Shown: positions 49,429 to 62,647 of the stretch, one piece after another
Layout: every line of letters begins with the position of its first letter
Numbering within the stretch: position 1 is the first letter of the stretch
Source: Ectocarpus siliculosus
Lineage: Eukaryota; Sar; Phaeophyceae; Ectocarpales; Ectocarpaceae
Assembly (NCBI GenBank): GCA_000310025.1
Contig: FN649751.1
Span: forward strand, 4,188,156-4,252,155
Direction of reading: 5' to 3'
Length of the DNA stretch: 64,000 nucleotides
Translations under genes and position numbers: made by a program
Notes under the pieces: model-generated
Seen by the model: the letters and a program-made list of their open reading frames with translations, nothing else
Database searches by the model: none
What the model was told of the DNA's origin: nothing

Positions 49429-50990
49429 CTGCGAGGGCGAGGTTACGAGTACCAACAAGCACCGGAACAATTATTGGTGTCACGTCAACTGACGAGGCAA
49501 GATGAACCTCTCTCTTCATTCTACATTGGGTCTGTCTGATTTGGAGATATAGTAGTTAGATCAACGTCGCTCGCAAAGCGGCCGATGCGGACTGTTTATG
49601 GAACGGGCGAGATCAGACATCGTGTCAGCTACAGGGGTTCGACAGAAAGGCGCTCGAGATTGCCCAAGGTACAGGCTTTGCTCATGGACCACGCCCATCT
49701 TGCTCCATGGAGGGGAATCGGGGTGTTTTCCCCGGGTTTTACCGGCCAAGTGTTTGGCTTCCAAAAAGTTGGCAGTCATCGAAACATTGCGATAGCTTTT
49801 CTTGGAAGCGCGTGGTGAACCAAAGAATTTGAAACGGTAGAGTCCCACGTTTTGGAAGGTTTCCAATTGTTTAGCGTTCGAAACCGCTTCGCCAAGTTCC
49901 CCGAACTGTAAACGGTACGGCAATTTGGAAACAAGTGAGACGCTTCAAACGTGTGGTAGTGACGCGGCAGTTGTTCGGCGCTCGAACGTTGTGGTACGTC
50001 GGCCTCGAGTGCTCCCCTAACGGTTGTTGTCGGATAAATCTGGTAAGGTTTCCCCCCAAGCTACCCCAACCGTCCAATCAAGGCGATGCTCGTATGGAAA
50101 AACAAGCCAACATTGCTCGTCTTACAAAAAACCACTTCAAAGAAAGCCAGTGGGAGGGTAAGTACTTATACCAGAGTAGTCATGCTGGGTTCAACAAGGC
50201 CAGGTAAATTGTCCCGAAGGAGGGTTTCAGATCTAGACGTCATGATGAGTGAAGTATTTCTTTGGGAAACGACTACAGGACGGACGTGCTCCGGGTTATT
50301 CTACAAATTCAACAATATTTTGAAGTTCAGCACGTTGTCATGGACACCGTTTGGGCATTGCGTGGTTGAGGGGGGTGCCTCAAAGTATCTATCACATCCC
50401 CTCTCAGAAGGTCCACGCCCGTGAAAGCCCAAACGCTGCATCGTATTCAATCTCTCGAAAGGGTCACGTGTGAATCACGTGGAAATCTCTACTAAGCGGA
50501 ACTTGTGTGGTGGTGCTCGTAGAGCTGGTTTAGGTGTCGAGTCTGACAAGACGCGTATCTGGTTACGATCCGACAGGGTGTACATGTTTAACTACTCGTG
50601 AACGCCCGAACCGAAATCTTGAGATCATCAACACACGCTCGCATCGCTTCCAACCTGGAACTGAACACCTTCGGGATTTCACCGATTTTTGGCTGCAGTA
50701 GGGTGCATCTCTTTGTCTAGAATAGGATGTGGGATGACCGGGAGGTATGTTGGAATACTCAATGTCAGCCATACGTATTGGTACTGCTGTAACACAGCAC
50801 GTAGGTATGCACCTGAGGAGTATTACCGGAATAGTCTTCGGTAGATTATACACACCTACCTACGGGTTATATGTTGAACCATAGGGGTATGGTACATCGG
50901 ACCATTGTCCAGTAGGATATTCTTGGATTGGTTCTATAGGTCGGATTAGCCGACTGTTACCGTGACCGGTACGTTGCAATAGTCCGTATG
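49429..50990. other. 1.5 kb, expected upstream exons not recognised
   Basis: This should contain upstream exons of the GT77-like gene. A 120-codon minus frame at 49561-49923 has some protein-like composition but no family motif and no splice connection that could be confirmed. Confidence 0.4.
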
Positions 50991-50991
50991 T

Positions 50992-51440
50992 GTGCATCTT
51001 TCCGTGATAGCTTGGAGGCTCGCCCCCTGTGGTGCTCGCCCCCTCTCGATCACTCTCCTTCCTTTCTCTCTTCTTCCAAGGCCCTTGGCCTCTTCCAAGT
51101 CCTTCGGGACTCTTGCGAGTCCCAGGACTCCTCTTCTCTTCATTACCTTTCGGCCACATAAGCGCCAATTCAAACCATCAATCTGGTCTACAACACAAGT
51201 GTACCTTACAGTCACTCTGTGAGCCTCTGCACACAGTGCCACATCCAGGGATACACTTATCATGAGGTTACATCCCAACAGGTTAGAGCCTCGAGCTCTA
51301 CATCCCAACAAGGTACACCGCAGAAGGACCATACCACATCAACTCAGCTATCTGCGTGCCCCCTGGTTGCGAGCGAGGTGGATCCCCACCTCAATCAGAC
51401 CTTCCTCGCTCTCGATTAAGCAACATTTCATTTCTACACA
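50992..51440 (+). repeat. Possible 5' LTR or leader of the decayed retroelement
   Basis: A stretch beginning TGTGCATC and ending TCTACACA precedes the gag-like coding, with pyrimidine-rich and CACATAAG-type sequence. No second copy is seen after the protease, and no primer-binding site matching a standard tRNA was found, so the LTR reading is weak. Confidence 0.25.
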
Positions 51441-51583
51441 ACCGTGAAGATAAGGCATCAAGCGACCGTACCTCTTTCTTTACCCTAGGACCCAGCTGCT
51501 TCCAACAGCTGGGGCACCTTCACATCTGGCGTCGTCGGCAGGAACTCCAGTAGCGCCAGCAGAGTGTTCGCCCCGAGGCGGCA

Positions 51584-53883
51584 ATGCACCTGCACCATCA
51601 GCTCCAACGCCAGTGGCAGCAGCTCCAGCTGACTCCGAATGCGCCAAATTCCAGCAGTTCCAGCACTCTCCGAAGGCAACAGAGTGCTATCCGCTCCCAC
51701 AGCTCCAGCGGAAACTCCACCAGCTACTGCACGGCCTCGCACGGCCCGCTGGCCGCAGCCTGCCGCCGCTCCTCAGCTCAACGAACCCTCGGACAACGGC
51801 TCGTACGCCGGGTCGCCGCGGGGGCGCGACGGATACCAGCACCGCAGTGGACCAGACTACTGCAGTTCTTATGCTGAGGACACGAGTGGTCGCCGGGCTC
51901 GGAGGGACCAGGACTTCCATCACCAGGAGGAGGAGCATGCTGACGACTCACACCGGGAAGGATAATAAGAGGAAGAATCACAAGCGCTCCAGCAGCCGCC
52001 GCCACCGCGATGACTACGACCGCGACGACAGCGACCGTGCCCACGACAACAGCCACCGTGACGACAGCGACTGCGACCGTCGCAACAGGCAAGTTTTTTC
52101 TGGCAGGGGTGAGTCTGATGATAGTAGTGTGTCTTCCGAGCAAGAAAGAGTCGAGTCTGAAGTTTAGTAGGGCCCGTACTGGGGGGTCGCGCTCGTCTCT
52201 TCCTGCAGGTCCTCCGACTGTGAACTCCTTAGCGTACCGCTTGGCGGATATGCAGTTGAGGGAACACTCTAAGGCTCGAGAATGCGCGATTTCGGATGTT
52301 GAGAATGGTGGGCCCTCGGCCACGGTTTTTCCTTGAGAGACACGTCGTCCTTCGCCACCACCAACAGCGCCTACAGCCTCAACTACTGTGTCGCGCACCG
52401 AAAAGCTGCTAGAAGAGCTTCTTATCCATCTTCGACCGTCCCAGACATCGCACCGTGCTGGAGCGCATGTTGTAGCCGTTTCACGTGAACCTGTCCACCG
52501 TCCTGATGTACATATTTCCGAAGACCGACGCTGAGTCGCGCCGAGGATACTGATGCCCGTTTGAGATTTCAACAGCCGAACGTACAGCAGTCAGTTCCTT
52601 TCGTACAGCAACTTGTCACTCCTACTGCCCCTGAACAAGCGGCTATGTATGAGCCACCGCACCATCCTCCACCATCACAAGATCCGGCTTGTAGTACCTC
52701 CAGATTTTCCGCTTCGCCTATTGTAGAGGACCAGTTTTGCATGCACCTTCGCGTGCACCTTCGCCGGCGCCTTCTCTTGCACCAGCCACGAGCCCTTTGC
52801 GGCAGGAACTTTCTGGGGGACCTTTGCAGTCGTCGCAGCCAGCTGGAATTTCAACGACGAACCCTTTGCGGCAGGAACTATCTGGACGACCTTCGTTGTC
52901 GAAACCTCCGCTGCAGCAGGCATTTGTCCCACAGCAAGTGTCTATTGTGACAGGTGCAGGCTCTGTGGCTGGGGACTCCGATGCGCAGTCCCTGCAAGGT
53001 GCTTCACAGAGAGTGCCGCAGGATGTTTGATGACGCTGCATTGTCTTCGTCGTCCACAGGAGCCAGGGAGCACCAGGAAGCTCTTGACCCCGCTGCAGCC
53101 GAAGCAGCACAAGCAGATCTCATCCGCATACAGAATAAGATGGACAGCATGAAGCCGGAGCATTTGGATGGTGTTAATCGCTTGCCGCTTGGTTCGGATC
53201 CTGACGAATTTTCCCGTTTTGCTTCCAGCTGCCAAGGAGTTGCCACCGAAATCCTTCGGAAAAGTGATGGTCAAGCGTAAACAGAGGCCTATGTAACGGC
53301 AATGCTATTTGCTCCACCGGTGGAGTAACCTCTCATTCACTCCACCAGGCAGATCTCCACGCACAGAGCTCCAATCGACCTCAAACCAATTGCATCGTGG
53401 GCCGGTGGCTGGCTCCCTCTGCTGCGCAAACGGGTTCGTGCTGCTGTTGTCGAAGCGTAAACCACGAATCATGCTACTTTGGAAGTTCTCGATGCCACTC
53501 TCTTACAGGTAGAAGCTCATCTGCGCAAAGACCCGTCGGGGCCCTCGACGTACACCTTCTTCATCCAGAAGTTGGCTGCTGCGTGGGATACCGAGGACAA
53601 GACCTCGGGAATTGATCGTCTTAGTAGTTTCGGAGTGCCCAACAATGACAAGTGTGGTGAAATGCTTAGGCAATTTAACACGGGTGGCCAGAGGCAGGTT
53701 GTGCGTAGGTTGGGGCACGAACTACAAGCGGGCGGTTATAGGGAGGTTGCAGCCCAAAGCGTGCAAGTTATCCCGCATCTTGGTAGTGGCGTTATTGCAA
53801 TCAACACGGCGTTCTGCAAGCCTGAAGAAAACATGGGTTCAAGGTCGAACTCGTCCTCCCAACCTCCCCCCCCCAGGTTGTAG
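51584..53883 (+). pseudogene. gag-like region of a decayed retroelement
   Basis: Protein-like segments in shifting plus-strand frames: a Pro/Ala-rich part (51639-51965), a charged Arg/Asp/Ser part (to 52167: RRHRDDYDRDDSDRAHD), a segment with a PLRQELSG repeat (52737-53030), an acidic helical part with NKMDSMKPEHLDGVNRLPLG (to 53280) and a 134-codon segment (53479-53883) with WDTEDKTSGIDRLSSFG. At least four frame changes separate them. It is followed by the NADAR and protease segments in the same orientation. No retroviral capsid motif could be named, so gag is inferred from composition and position. Confidence 0.5.
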
Positions 53884-54614
53884 TTCGTGTCCAACCTGCT
53901 CCTCTGGCCACCAGTGAAGGCTTTGACGATGACGATCATGGTGTCCCATACTGCCTTCGAGCCTCCAGCTGCTCAGGTCCAGATTGCTGTTCGAGACTCC
54001 ATGCTCAAGCAGAGTTCGGTTTTATCTGTACAATTATACAAGGACGCGCAGTTGACCATGGAGGTCCCTGTTGGGCGACATGATACTTGTTTGGAGGACA
54101 TGTTGCAGGCTTTGCGGTAGCCCGCACGCCGGCAGTGAATGGACAAGAGCGTTTTGCTGTGTCTTCAACAAACCTCAGGAGTTCATCTGGTGTTTCGTGT
54201 GCTGGCTTCTTCGGCGTTGCTCTCGGCTTCGTCTGCTGTTATGAGTGTAGATCCGCCGCCATCGAGATCGGATGGTGGTGCCCACCATCTAATTGTGGAA
54301 GGTTCGGTTCCGTTGTCACGGGGGAGTACTCAAGAGCACCCTGCACCTACTCGCCAAAGCCAGCCCGATGCTGGAGTGATTGCTCCTCACGAACAGGGCT
54401 CTCTAATAGCCGAATGCCCGCTGCTAACATTGACCTAGCCGGAGTCGCCGCGCGTACGCCGCCCTCTGGAACAAGGAGCGCTGCGCTGTCGCCCGCTTCT
54501 GCCTCGCTTTTCGGCTCTCCATCTTCGCATGTGGGGACCCGTCCGCTTGGTCATCCTAACCACGCTGTGCCTGTTGCTCTGTCGTTGCCGGTTAGCCCCG
54601 CACAAGCTGGACTC

Positions 54615-55060
54615 CTTGACGTTTTGACGTCCTGGGGGTGCGTTACTCATGTGGTGAGCAATTTATGATGTCGGGAAAAGCTAAGCTGTTTGGAGATACA
54701 GCCACACCACAAAATTATGGCAACTTCTGGTCCGGCGAAACGCAAATCTTTAGGTCGTGAAATGCGTCCGTTCGATTATGCTGAATGGGAGGGTCGTCGC
54801 GAAGAGGTTGTGCTCACGGGTTCGTATGCCAAATTTGCTCAGAACGCTGCCATGAAACAACATTTATTGGTTCCTGGCAACCGTACACTTGCAGAATATT
54901 AGCCCCTGTGATACTCTTTGGGGTATTGGCTTGCCTGCACACCATCCACATGGTGCCGACCCGTCCAAATGGTCGAGGTCTGGCAAAAACTTGCTTGGAT
55001 TAGATTTGATGAGAGTTCGGCTTTTATTGCGAGACCGCCCGCTGGCGGGCGACGTTTCTG
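54615..55060 (+). pseudogene. NADAR (YbiA/DUF1768-like) domain with two frameshifts
   Basis: NADAR proteins act on NAD- or ADP-ribose-linked compounds (YbiA, riboflavin-intermediate N-glycosidase; others reverse ADP-ribosylation). Three frames read the domain in order: VRYSCGEQFMMSGKAKLFGD (start, with the E-Q-x-M-M and K-A-x-L-F-G-D hallmarks), then KSLGREMRPFD, W-x-x-R-x-x-V-V, AKFAQNAAMKQHLL and GNRTLAE, then SPCDTLWGIGLPAHHP and GKNLLGLDLMRVR. These match the conserved NADAR blocks from end to end. Frame changes fall near 54705-54720 and 54895. It sits between a gag-like region and an aspartic protease on the same strand, so it looks like part of a retroelement polyprotein rather than a host gene, but independent insertion is possible. 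Confidence 0.8.
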
Positions 55061-55270
55061 CCGATTCTTCTTTCCCCGAGCCCCCTTTTTCCAGCCCCCG
55101 TCACCGCCAAGGCGTCGTATTCACAAAGTAACCTCCGCGGGAAGGCCGCCGGCTCACGATGACCAAGATACTGGTTCGGCTGGCGTGCGTTTAGACGCCC
55201 CTGGGGATCATGCTCCTGGAGTGCATCTCGTTGCACCCACTTTTGTTTGTGACAATAAACCTCCCCTTTT

Positions 55271-55807
55271 TTGGAGCATGGGCCTGATCTGGTAGGTGGA
55301 ACCCTCTTAATAGATTCCGATTCTTACACCACCCGGGTCTTGTTGCGTGGTGGGCCGACTGCTACTTCGCAACTTCCGCGGGTGGCTCTGTTGGATTCTG
55401 GCTCTCCACCGTCCTTTGTGACAGGTTCTGTGGAGACTGCTATGATCGCCGCTAGTGTTTTGACACCTTGGAGTATTCGCGTGTCGCCTTCTCGCCGCTG
55501 GGGTGGGTTTGGCGATCGGCCTGCTCTCGAGACCACCAAATCTGTTGGCCTCACCGTCAACTTCCTGAATGGAGATCGAGCTACAGTTTCTTTGTCGGTG
55601 TGGGCTTGCATTGTTCCAGACAATGCCATGGGACATGCTGTGCTTTTTGGACGACGCGTTTCAATTCTAGGGCATTTTCAACCCTCCCTCGCCCTGGGCC
55701 GGACGGTCGTCCATTGGGTGAGCTCACGCGTTCTACGCGTTTTTCGGCGGGAGCTTGCGTTTACGCTACTCATGGCGAGGCTCCAGAGTCTTCGTTCCAC
55801 CTTGTAA
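55271..55807 (+). pseudogene. Retroviral-type aspartic protease region
   Basis: A 178-codon frame carries RVALLDSGSPPSFV, the D-S/T-G active-site loop of pepsin-like retroelement proteases, followed by hydrophobic strands (VGLTVNFLNG, VSLSVWACIV) and VLFGRRVSILG near the place of the flap and second helix. It follows the NADAR segment by about 210 bp. No reverse transcriptase, RNase H or integrase follows in the next 3.8 kb, so the element is truncated or non-autonomous. The frame itself is open, but it is classed as pseudogene because its neighbours are broken. Confidence 0.65.
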
Positions 55808-55945
55808 TTACACAGGGGTGCGGCGAACAGCAAAGGGTGAAGCACGCAGTTCGGCCGTGGTTTCAGAAGAGTGGCCATTGCGTGTTTGGTGGTTTCGCGA
55901 TGACAAGATCATGTTGTTGAACGTTCAGGCACGAAAGTATTAAGC

Positions 55946-58900
55946 GCCACACCTCCTTTCGGTCCCCTCGAGAGTAGCAGCCCCAGCTTGAACAGCGATG
56001 ACAACCACAAAGACAAAAACGTTCTTTATATGAACGTTGATTTTCTGCACTACCAGCCGAAGGATAACATCGTACGCGTGTGCTCGTTCGCGCGTTGGTG
56101 TAACGCGCCCTGTTCTACACATCTCCTGATACGGCGCTGGTTACAGCTGTAGCATGAAATGGGCGAGGAACCACCCCCGGGAAGGGCCCCAGCCGTACTG
56201 GACTTGGGAACCTTCAGAATGCACCCTGGACGAGGTGGATGCCACGAAGTTCTGCAACGTGATGAGGGGAAGAATGGGGCTGCTTCTAGTTGGTAGGCCC
56301 TAGAGAGAAACCGAGTACAATGCAATAGAGTGAGGTCAAGTGGAAATCAACGCAGCAAAGAACAACTCTTTGAGTCCAGAACATGGAGAGCCCCGCCTCT
56401 CATACGACATCCGCCGAACACAAGAGAAGTTGCATGATTGAACCACAGCAAAACTAATGTATTGGGCGCCCATCTGAGCAGAGGCTACTGGGCACCCCTA
56501 GGTTATGGAGCTGGCGACAACGTTTACCTGTCACCACCCTGCTAGATGTGATGCAACTTTGTAAAGAAGAACCGGTGTGCGCGCAACCCGATCGCGTCTT
56601 GGCAATGGGGGTTTCAGTTTCCGGTCTTAGAGTCGGGTCAAATGCAAGCCAAGGTGTCCTTATCCACTACACAGAGATTGTGTGGCTGACAAAGGAGAAG
56701 GGCAACCACGAAGTAAGTCGCCTGCGGCATTCCCTTTCTATGTTGTGGACACGACGGAATATGCCCGTTTCGTATCCTACTTCACAAAACTAAGCATAGC
56801 TAATGTACCCAGAAACCTTGCAGTGTGCCAGAGCTGAGCCTGGCGACATGTTGCACGTCCAATCGGTAGAGTATGCGCTAGCGAGTAGACAAAACCGCTC
56901 ATCGTGAAGGATAGCCGTCCACTGAAGCATAACATGCGTGGTCTGGCAGATGCGTACTGGAAAGGGGCAGAGTGTTCGTCTCAAAACAGTTTCCACCAAT
57001 GGGGATTTCGTGCATTTCTTGATATTCTGTGGACCTAGAGACTTTTTTCTGGAGCATGTCTGCGTTGGACGCTTTCTGTTGGCTTGTGGCAGCGTTGGGA
57101 AAAGTCAAGGGCACAAGCTTGGTTGTGAGAAATTGATTATTAAGAATTGATCTTGGGGGGTGCCATCTCTCCGCTTCTTAACGGTAAGTTAAGATAGCTT
57201 AATGAAAAGTATTCCGTGTGATAAGCACAATGTATTGGAGGCTTGGATGGCATATTTGGCGACCTTACATCTTGATCTGGGGGAATACGTAGACTCTATG
57301 AGTAGAAACAATAGTCCATGCGCTCGGTGACCCGTATTCCGCGGGAGTCTTTTTCGGAAAACACGTCATGCACAGCAGTGTCATTCTCACGCACACAGCC
57401 TACAGCCTACAGTCTTACCGTCGGTTCACTGCTGGTGTTGCTTCGTCCTCTTGTTAGGCCCGTTTTAACCAACAGCCGTCTTGCTTCCAAATTCTTTCCT
57501 TAGCCGCAAATCGAGATTCTATGGTGAACGGATCTGGAAATATAACAGATTGGACGCAACATTGGAACCACCCTTATCCCGTTCTGTCCAAAACCGTCGC
57601 GTGTGATAAATAAGGTACGGGCAATCCTGTAGCGCCGCGGTAGTGCGCGATAGCACCAGAGAAACGGATGAAATCTACCATAGCCTGCCTGCCCCTAGAC
57701 GTGCAATATATTCTGTCGAGAACACCTAAGGCGGGTACATTGATTGCTGGTGTGTGCACGTAAGTTGAGGTGTTATCGAGTCATTGCACCCGCATACACG
57801 TGCTCCAGCTCATGAGAGCATATCTACAGGTATTGTGACTTTTCCCGAGGCCTATCTGCACGTACGTTAGAGATAAATAACTTTGTGCGAGAGACACAAA
57901 CTTAGCCGTTGGTCAATGTACAGGAATGTATGTATGTGTAGGAGATTTCGCGAAGCATGTGAACCAGTCGGTCTTGAGAATGCAGAGGAGAAGCCGTGCC
58001 AAATATCCGGCTCTCGGGTTCCCATCCCCTTTATCCCACGGGCATGCATGGGATCCCCCCCCCTGTTGTCTCTGTCTCTCGCTCTCACTCTCTCGCTGCC
58101 GTATCTACATGTAGACTTTCTCGTTGTGACAGCTCGTGCCACTTGGGTCTAAGGTCGCAATGGCGGATTTTGCGGATACAGTTGAGCCCATATTCTAATG
58201 ATCCACAGACAAGTTATTGCAATCGTGATGTGATGGAGCACAATAACACGTAGGCGGACACGTTATAGGGTCTCGGACTTGCTTTGTGGAGCGTGGATGC
58301 GAAAACCACAAGTCTACTATTTGCATATGTAGTCAAAATCTTGCAGGCGCGTACCAACCAGCCATCTCTTGCACGCGGCGCGTACCAGCCAGCGAAAGAC
58401 CCAAGGCATGGTGATCAGCAAGCAGAACGTTTGATGTCAATGTTTGGACAAGTGCTTTGGACAAGTGCCCTCAAGTGCACCAGAATGGGAACACTCCGAG
58501 CTCGCCGATGCACAAAATCTACTGCCTACACACCGCTACGCGTCTGATGAAAAAGGGTTTGATTACACCGCGTTTTCGCCGAACAGGTACATACGCACAA
58601 CATGCTGCCAGCCCGTTGGTTCTACCCACGGGTTCTGTTGTAGTGGACCCCGCACCACACAGTGACAGTGCCTGGTACGAAACGGCTGCCTCGAGTCCTC
58701 GACAATATTGGTGTCTGGAATCTCCGCACAAAAGGCGGGCGTGTGGTCCCTGCAAAACACCATTACAGCAAAGCCAAGAGATCCAAGGTACGGTCGCACG
58801 GCAAGACTTGCTTGCACACGAACAAGGATGATAGGGAAGAGCGGTTGAAAAATCGAAATCTCGCCGCCGCCCTAGTAAACAACAGCTGGTACGCTTCGTG

Positions 58901-59678
58901 CCTCTGCACCCGCACAGCCACCGTCCTAGCATAGTCCGGTTCTTCTCTCTCGCATGCAGAAGTCTCGAGCACCCGCGATTCCAGCGCTGAGCATGAGGGC
59001 ATCAAGTAGTTCTGAACAGGATTTAAGGCTGCATTGTTTTCACTCTTCTCGCTGTGACGGTGCGGGTAAAGCTGTAGTGCTATTTCCCATGCGAACGTCG
59101 GTGAGGTAGGCAACTACTCTACAATTATTACATCGACACCACAGCTTCATGCTTTGTACAAGGGGAAAGACTCTGATATTGATTGTTGTGGTGATGAATT
59201 TTAGTTGCAGCACTACATTATGCACAGAGTAGAGAAATCTCGCTTATTTGTTGGAAACGGGATCTACATACTATAATACTTACAGTGTGGCCGGCGTCAC
59301 ACAAGATGTGGGCCTATGATGCCCATCTCCTCATCAACAGACCTGCGTTGAAGTGGTGCATCTATCTGACGAAGTGTTGTTTTGACTCAACAAGCTCGTT
59401 ATTTTTCCCTACAGTATAGTTCTAGAGTCTAGGATAGATTTGCATTGAATTCTTAACGCTGTAGAACTGTAGATAGGGGGGGGTGATGAGCCGCGGGTGA
59501 CGACTCAATACCTTGCAGTAGTCTATCTGCGATGCTTCGCAAGGTGCGAGACACGCTGCGTTCCAGGCAGCAACGCAGCAACCCAGCACGCGCAAATCAT
59601 TTGTCTTTTGCGGATCGTACTCGAACGGATCTTCCACGACCTTGTACCCGCTCCCGCTGGAAGTTTGTTGAAAATAGG
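55946..59678. other. 3.7 kb without a supported gene
   Basis: No retroelement polymerase, host exon or RNA gene could be supported. The plus frame at 58662-58934 is basic (WNLRTKGGRVV, KRSKVRSHGK) and might be a transposase scrap, but no family motif was recognised. Confidence 0.4.
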
Positions 59679-61089
59679 AAGGTTTGTTCGTCGAAGCAGA
59701 TAGAATAAACTGGTGTTTATTTTGTAACAGTCGAATTAGAATTTGGCTTCATTTTCTACCGGAAACCCAGGGTCACGGTGTTTGGAATTATTAGTCTATA
59801 GTTGGGGGTGTCATTCCGTGATCGAGTCCACGCAGGGGCTGTAGCAAAGTCGGGTAACGTGTGACAGCTACAGAGCGCGTGAAGCAACGGAAGGACAGCA
59901 GCAGGCGCCTAACGCAGTAGCGGCGGCAGTTTAGAAAAGGGCGGGACGGGACACGGCGCAAGCATTGGGGAAGTGACCAGCACGCGACTCTCCATATAAA
60001 GGTGTGTACTCGTGTCCAACATCCATCGTGTCGGCCGTGTTCCTATTCGCGTCCCGCTACTCTTGTGACCTCACCGCTGCGTGCATTTAGCACGAGGGGG
60101 GAGGGTGCAGTAAGATAAGCGGCGGCAAGCCAACGCAGTCTCGCTCGCCGCGCCGCTCAGATAGGTCCCTTCCCAAACATGGGATGCGGTTCATCCCAAC
60201 CGAGACGTACTCTCGCTGAAGAAAAAAAATGCGGTTCGTCCCAACCAGACGTACTCTCTCTGAAGAAAAAATTCAACGGCAAAAAGAAAGAGCGGGGCCT
60301 GTTGTATGGTCGCACGCTGACTTGTCGCGGTTGATAGCAGCCATTGTACTGCACGGGGTGGAGGAACCCTGCGGCATCGGACATAACCAATCGACCCGCG
60401 GCAGTAGGGCATGATGCTGTCACGATTATGCACATGAGGCAGGTGCCTTGTTTTCTGTTTCCCCCGGCTTACTAGGGACTACTTGCCGGTACAATCTTGT
60501 CTGTGCCGCGCACAGAGGGGCATATAGCTGAAGGAATCGACGATAATATGCCCACTCACGTAAGCAATCGTCTCCACGGATGGTATCGACAAGTCCCCAC
60601 TGATGGTATCGACAAGTCCCATGGCATACAAAGCGGCCGCATACGTAATCGGAAAGTGCATTCAACAGCATTCACGGGAACGGATAAAAGCAAAAACACA
60701 TGCATGCGAGAGAAAGACTCAAAGAAAAAGACTGAAAAACAATGAAGACGAGAAAAAAAAACGAGACAGCGAACTATAATACGTGCTGTATGCATAAGGA
60801 AAAAGAAGATGAGAAAAAAATAGGGGGGGGAGGTGGATGTGACACGCGAGGTTCGAACTCGCGAGGAACGTCAGGTAGCGGTCCATGTGAGTGCATCACG
60901 GTCTCGAGGGGCATCACGTCAAATTTATTGCCGCCGTGACACAAACCTTCTATAAGAATACGTCACGTCCATCGACGATTTAAGCGACCAAAAACGCCCG
61001 GACAGCAATTTGATGCATGCCAAAAACTCGTCAACCTGCCGTAGGATTGTCTATGCGGAAGTGATCTCAATGAAAATAAAAAAAACAAG

Positions 61090-62355
61090 GACACGCACCA
61101 GCACGGGACGCGCCAATAGTGGAAGCACTCGTCCGTGCTGTTGGCGAGTGGAAGTTAACCGATCTCAACGCAACGAAACACGAAGTCATACATGTATCAG
61201 CACGGGATGCGCCAATGAGTGGAAGCACCCGCGCTGTTGGCGAGTAGAGTTAACCGAATTCAACGCAGCGGTAGAAAAATACCACAAATCATGCATCAGT
61301 ACGGGACGCGCCAATGAGTGGAAGCACCCGTGCTGCATATGTGATGTCAGCCTCAGCACGGGACGCGCCAATGAGTGGAAGCACTCGTGCGGTTGGTGAG
61401 TAGAGTTAACCGATCTCAAAAAGAAAGAACAAAACGCCGTACATGTATCAGCACGGGACGCGCCAATGAGTGGAAGCACCCGCGCTGTTGGCGAGTAGAG
61501 TTAACCGAATTCAACGCAGCGGTAGAAAAATACCACAAATCATGCATCAGTACGGGACGCGCCAATGAGTGGAAGCACCCGTGCTGTATATGTGTTGTCA
61601 GCCTCAGCACGGGACGCGCCAACGAGTGGAAGCACTCGTGCTGTTGGCGAGTAGAGTTAACCGATCTCAAAAAGAAAGAACAAAACGCCGTACACGTATT
61701 AGCACGGGACGCGCCAATGAGTGGACGCACCCGTGCTGTTGGCGAGTAGAGTTAACCGAATTCAACGCATCGAAAACGAAGTCGTACACGTATCAGTACG
61801 GGACGCGCCAATGAGTGGAAGCACCCGTGCTGCATATGTGTTGTCAGTTTCAGCAAGGGACGCGCCAATGAGTGCTGTTGGCGAGTAGAGTTAACCGATC
61901 TCAAAAAGAAAGAACAAAAACGCCGTACACGTATCAGTACGGGACGCGCCAATGAGTGGGCGCACCCGTGCTGTTGGGCGAGTAGAATTAACCGATCTCC
62001 ACGCATCGAAAACGAAGTCATACACGTATCAGTACGGGACGCGCCAATGAGTGGAAGCACCCGTGCTCATATGTGTTGTCAGTTTCAGCAAGGGACGCGC
62101 CAATGAGTGGAAGCACCCGCGCTGCGTACAAGTATCATCAGTGCGGGTCGCGCCAATGAGTGGAAGCACCCGTGCTGCATATGTGTTGTCAGTTTCAGCG
62201 AGGGACGCGCCAATGAGTGGAAGCACCCGCGCTGTTGGCAAGTGGAGTTCACCGTATCCAACGCATCGAAAAAAAAAAAACACGTATCAGCACGGGACGC
62301 GCCAATGAGTGGAAGCACCCGTGCCGATGGCGAACCGGGGTTCACCGAATCCAAG
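61090..62355. repeat. Hairpin-forming tandem array inside the right retroelement
   Basis: Reverse complement of the array at 39365-41130, with the same core and linker types, but about 500 bp shorter through loss or non-gain of two 250-bp higher-order units. Confidence 0.9.
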
Positions 62356-62647
62356 AAAATATATATATAAAAAAAAAAAAAAGAGAAACCATCGCTAGTG
62401 TTCCAAAGAGAGAAATATTCGGGATTGGTCGACGTCCGGTGACCGTAGCGTCAGCAGCAATAATCACTCCATTCAATCCACAGGCGTCGAGAATGAACTA
62501 ACGCGAGCTCGCGATATAACAACGCGTCGTTCTGGGCCCGACGAAAACCCACGTCAGATAGTTTCGCCCGAAGATAGGATTTGTAGACCATTCTAACTGC
62601 AGATCCAGGCGCGCGATCGACTACGCCCACGATGAAGAGGAAAAGAA

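Noticed and set aside
51778-52572. 264-codon minus-strand open frame
   Set aside because: It is antisense to the gag-like segments of the plus-strand retroelement and owes its length to GC-rich Arg/Asp codons on the other strand.
42406-59678. Single giant inverted duplication with the two recombinase elements as arms
   Set aside because: Flanking sequences of the two elements differ and their A1 ends differ by 137 bp, so they are separate insertions.
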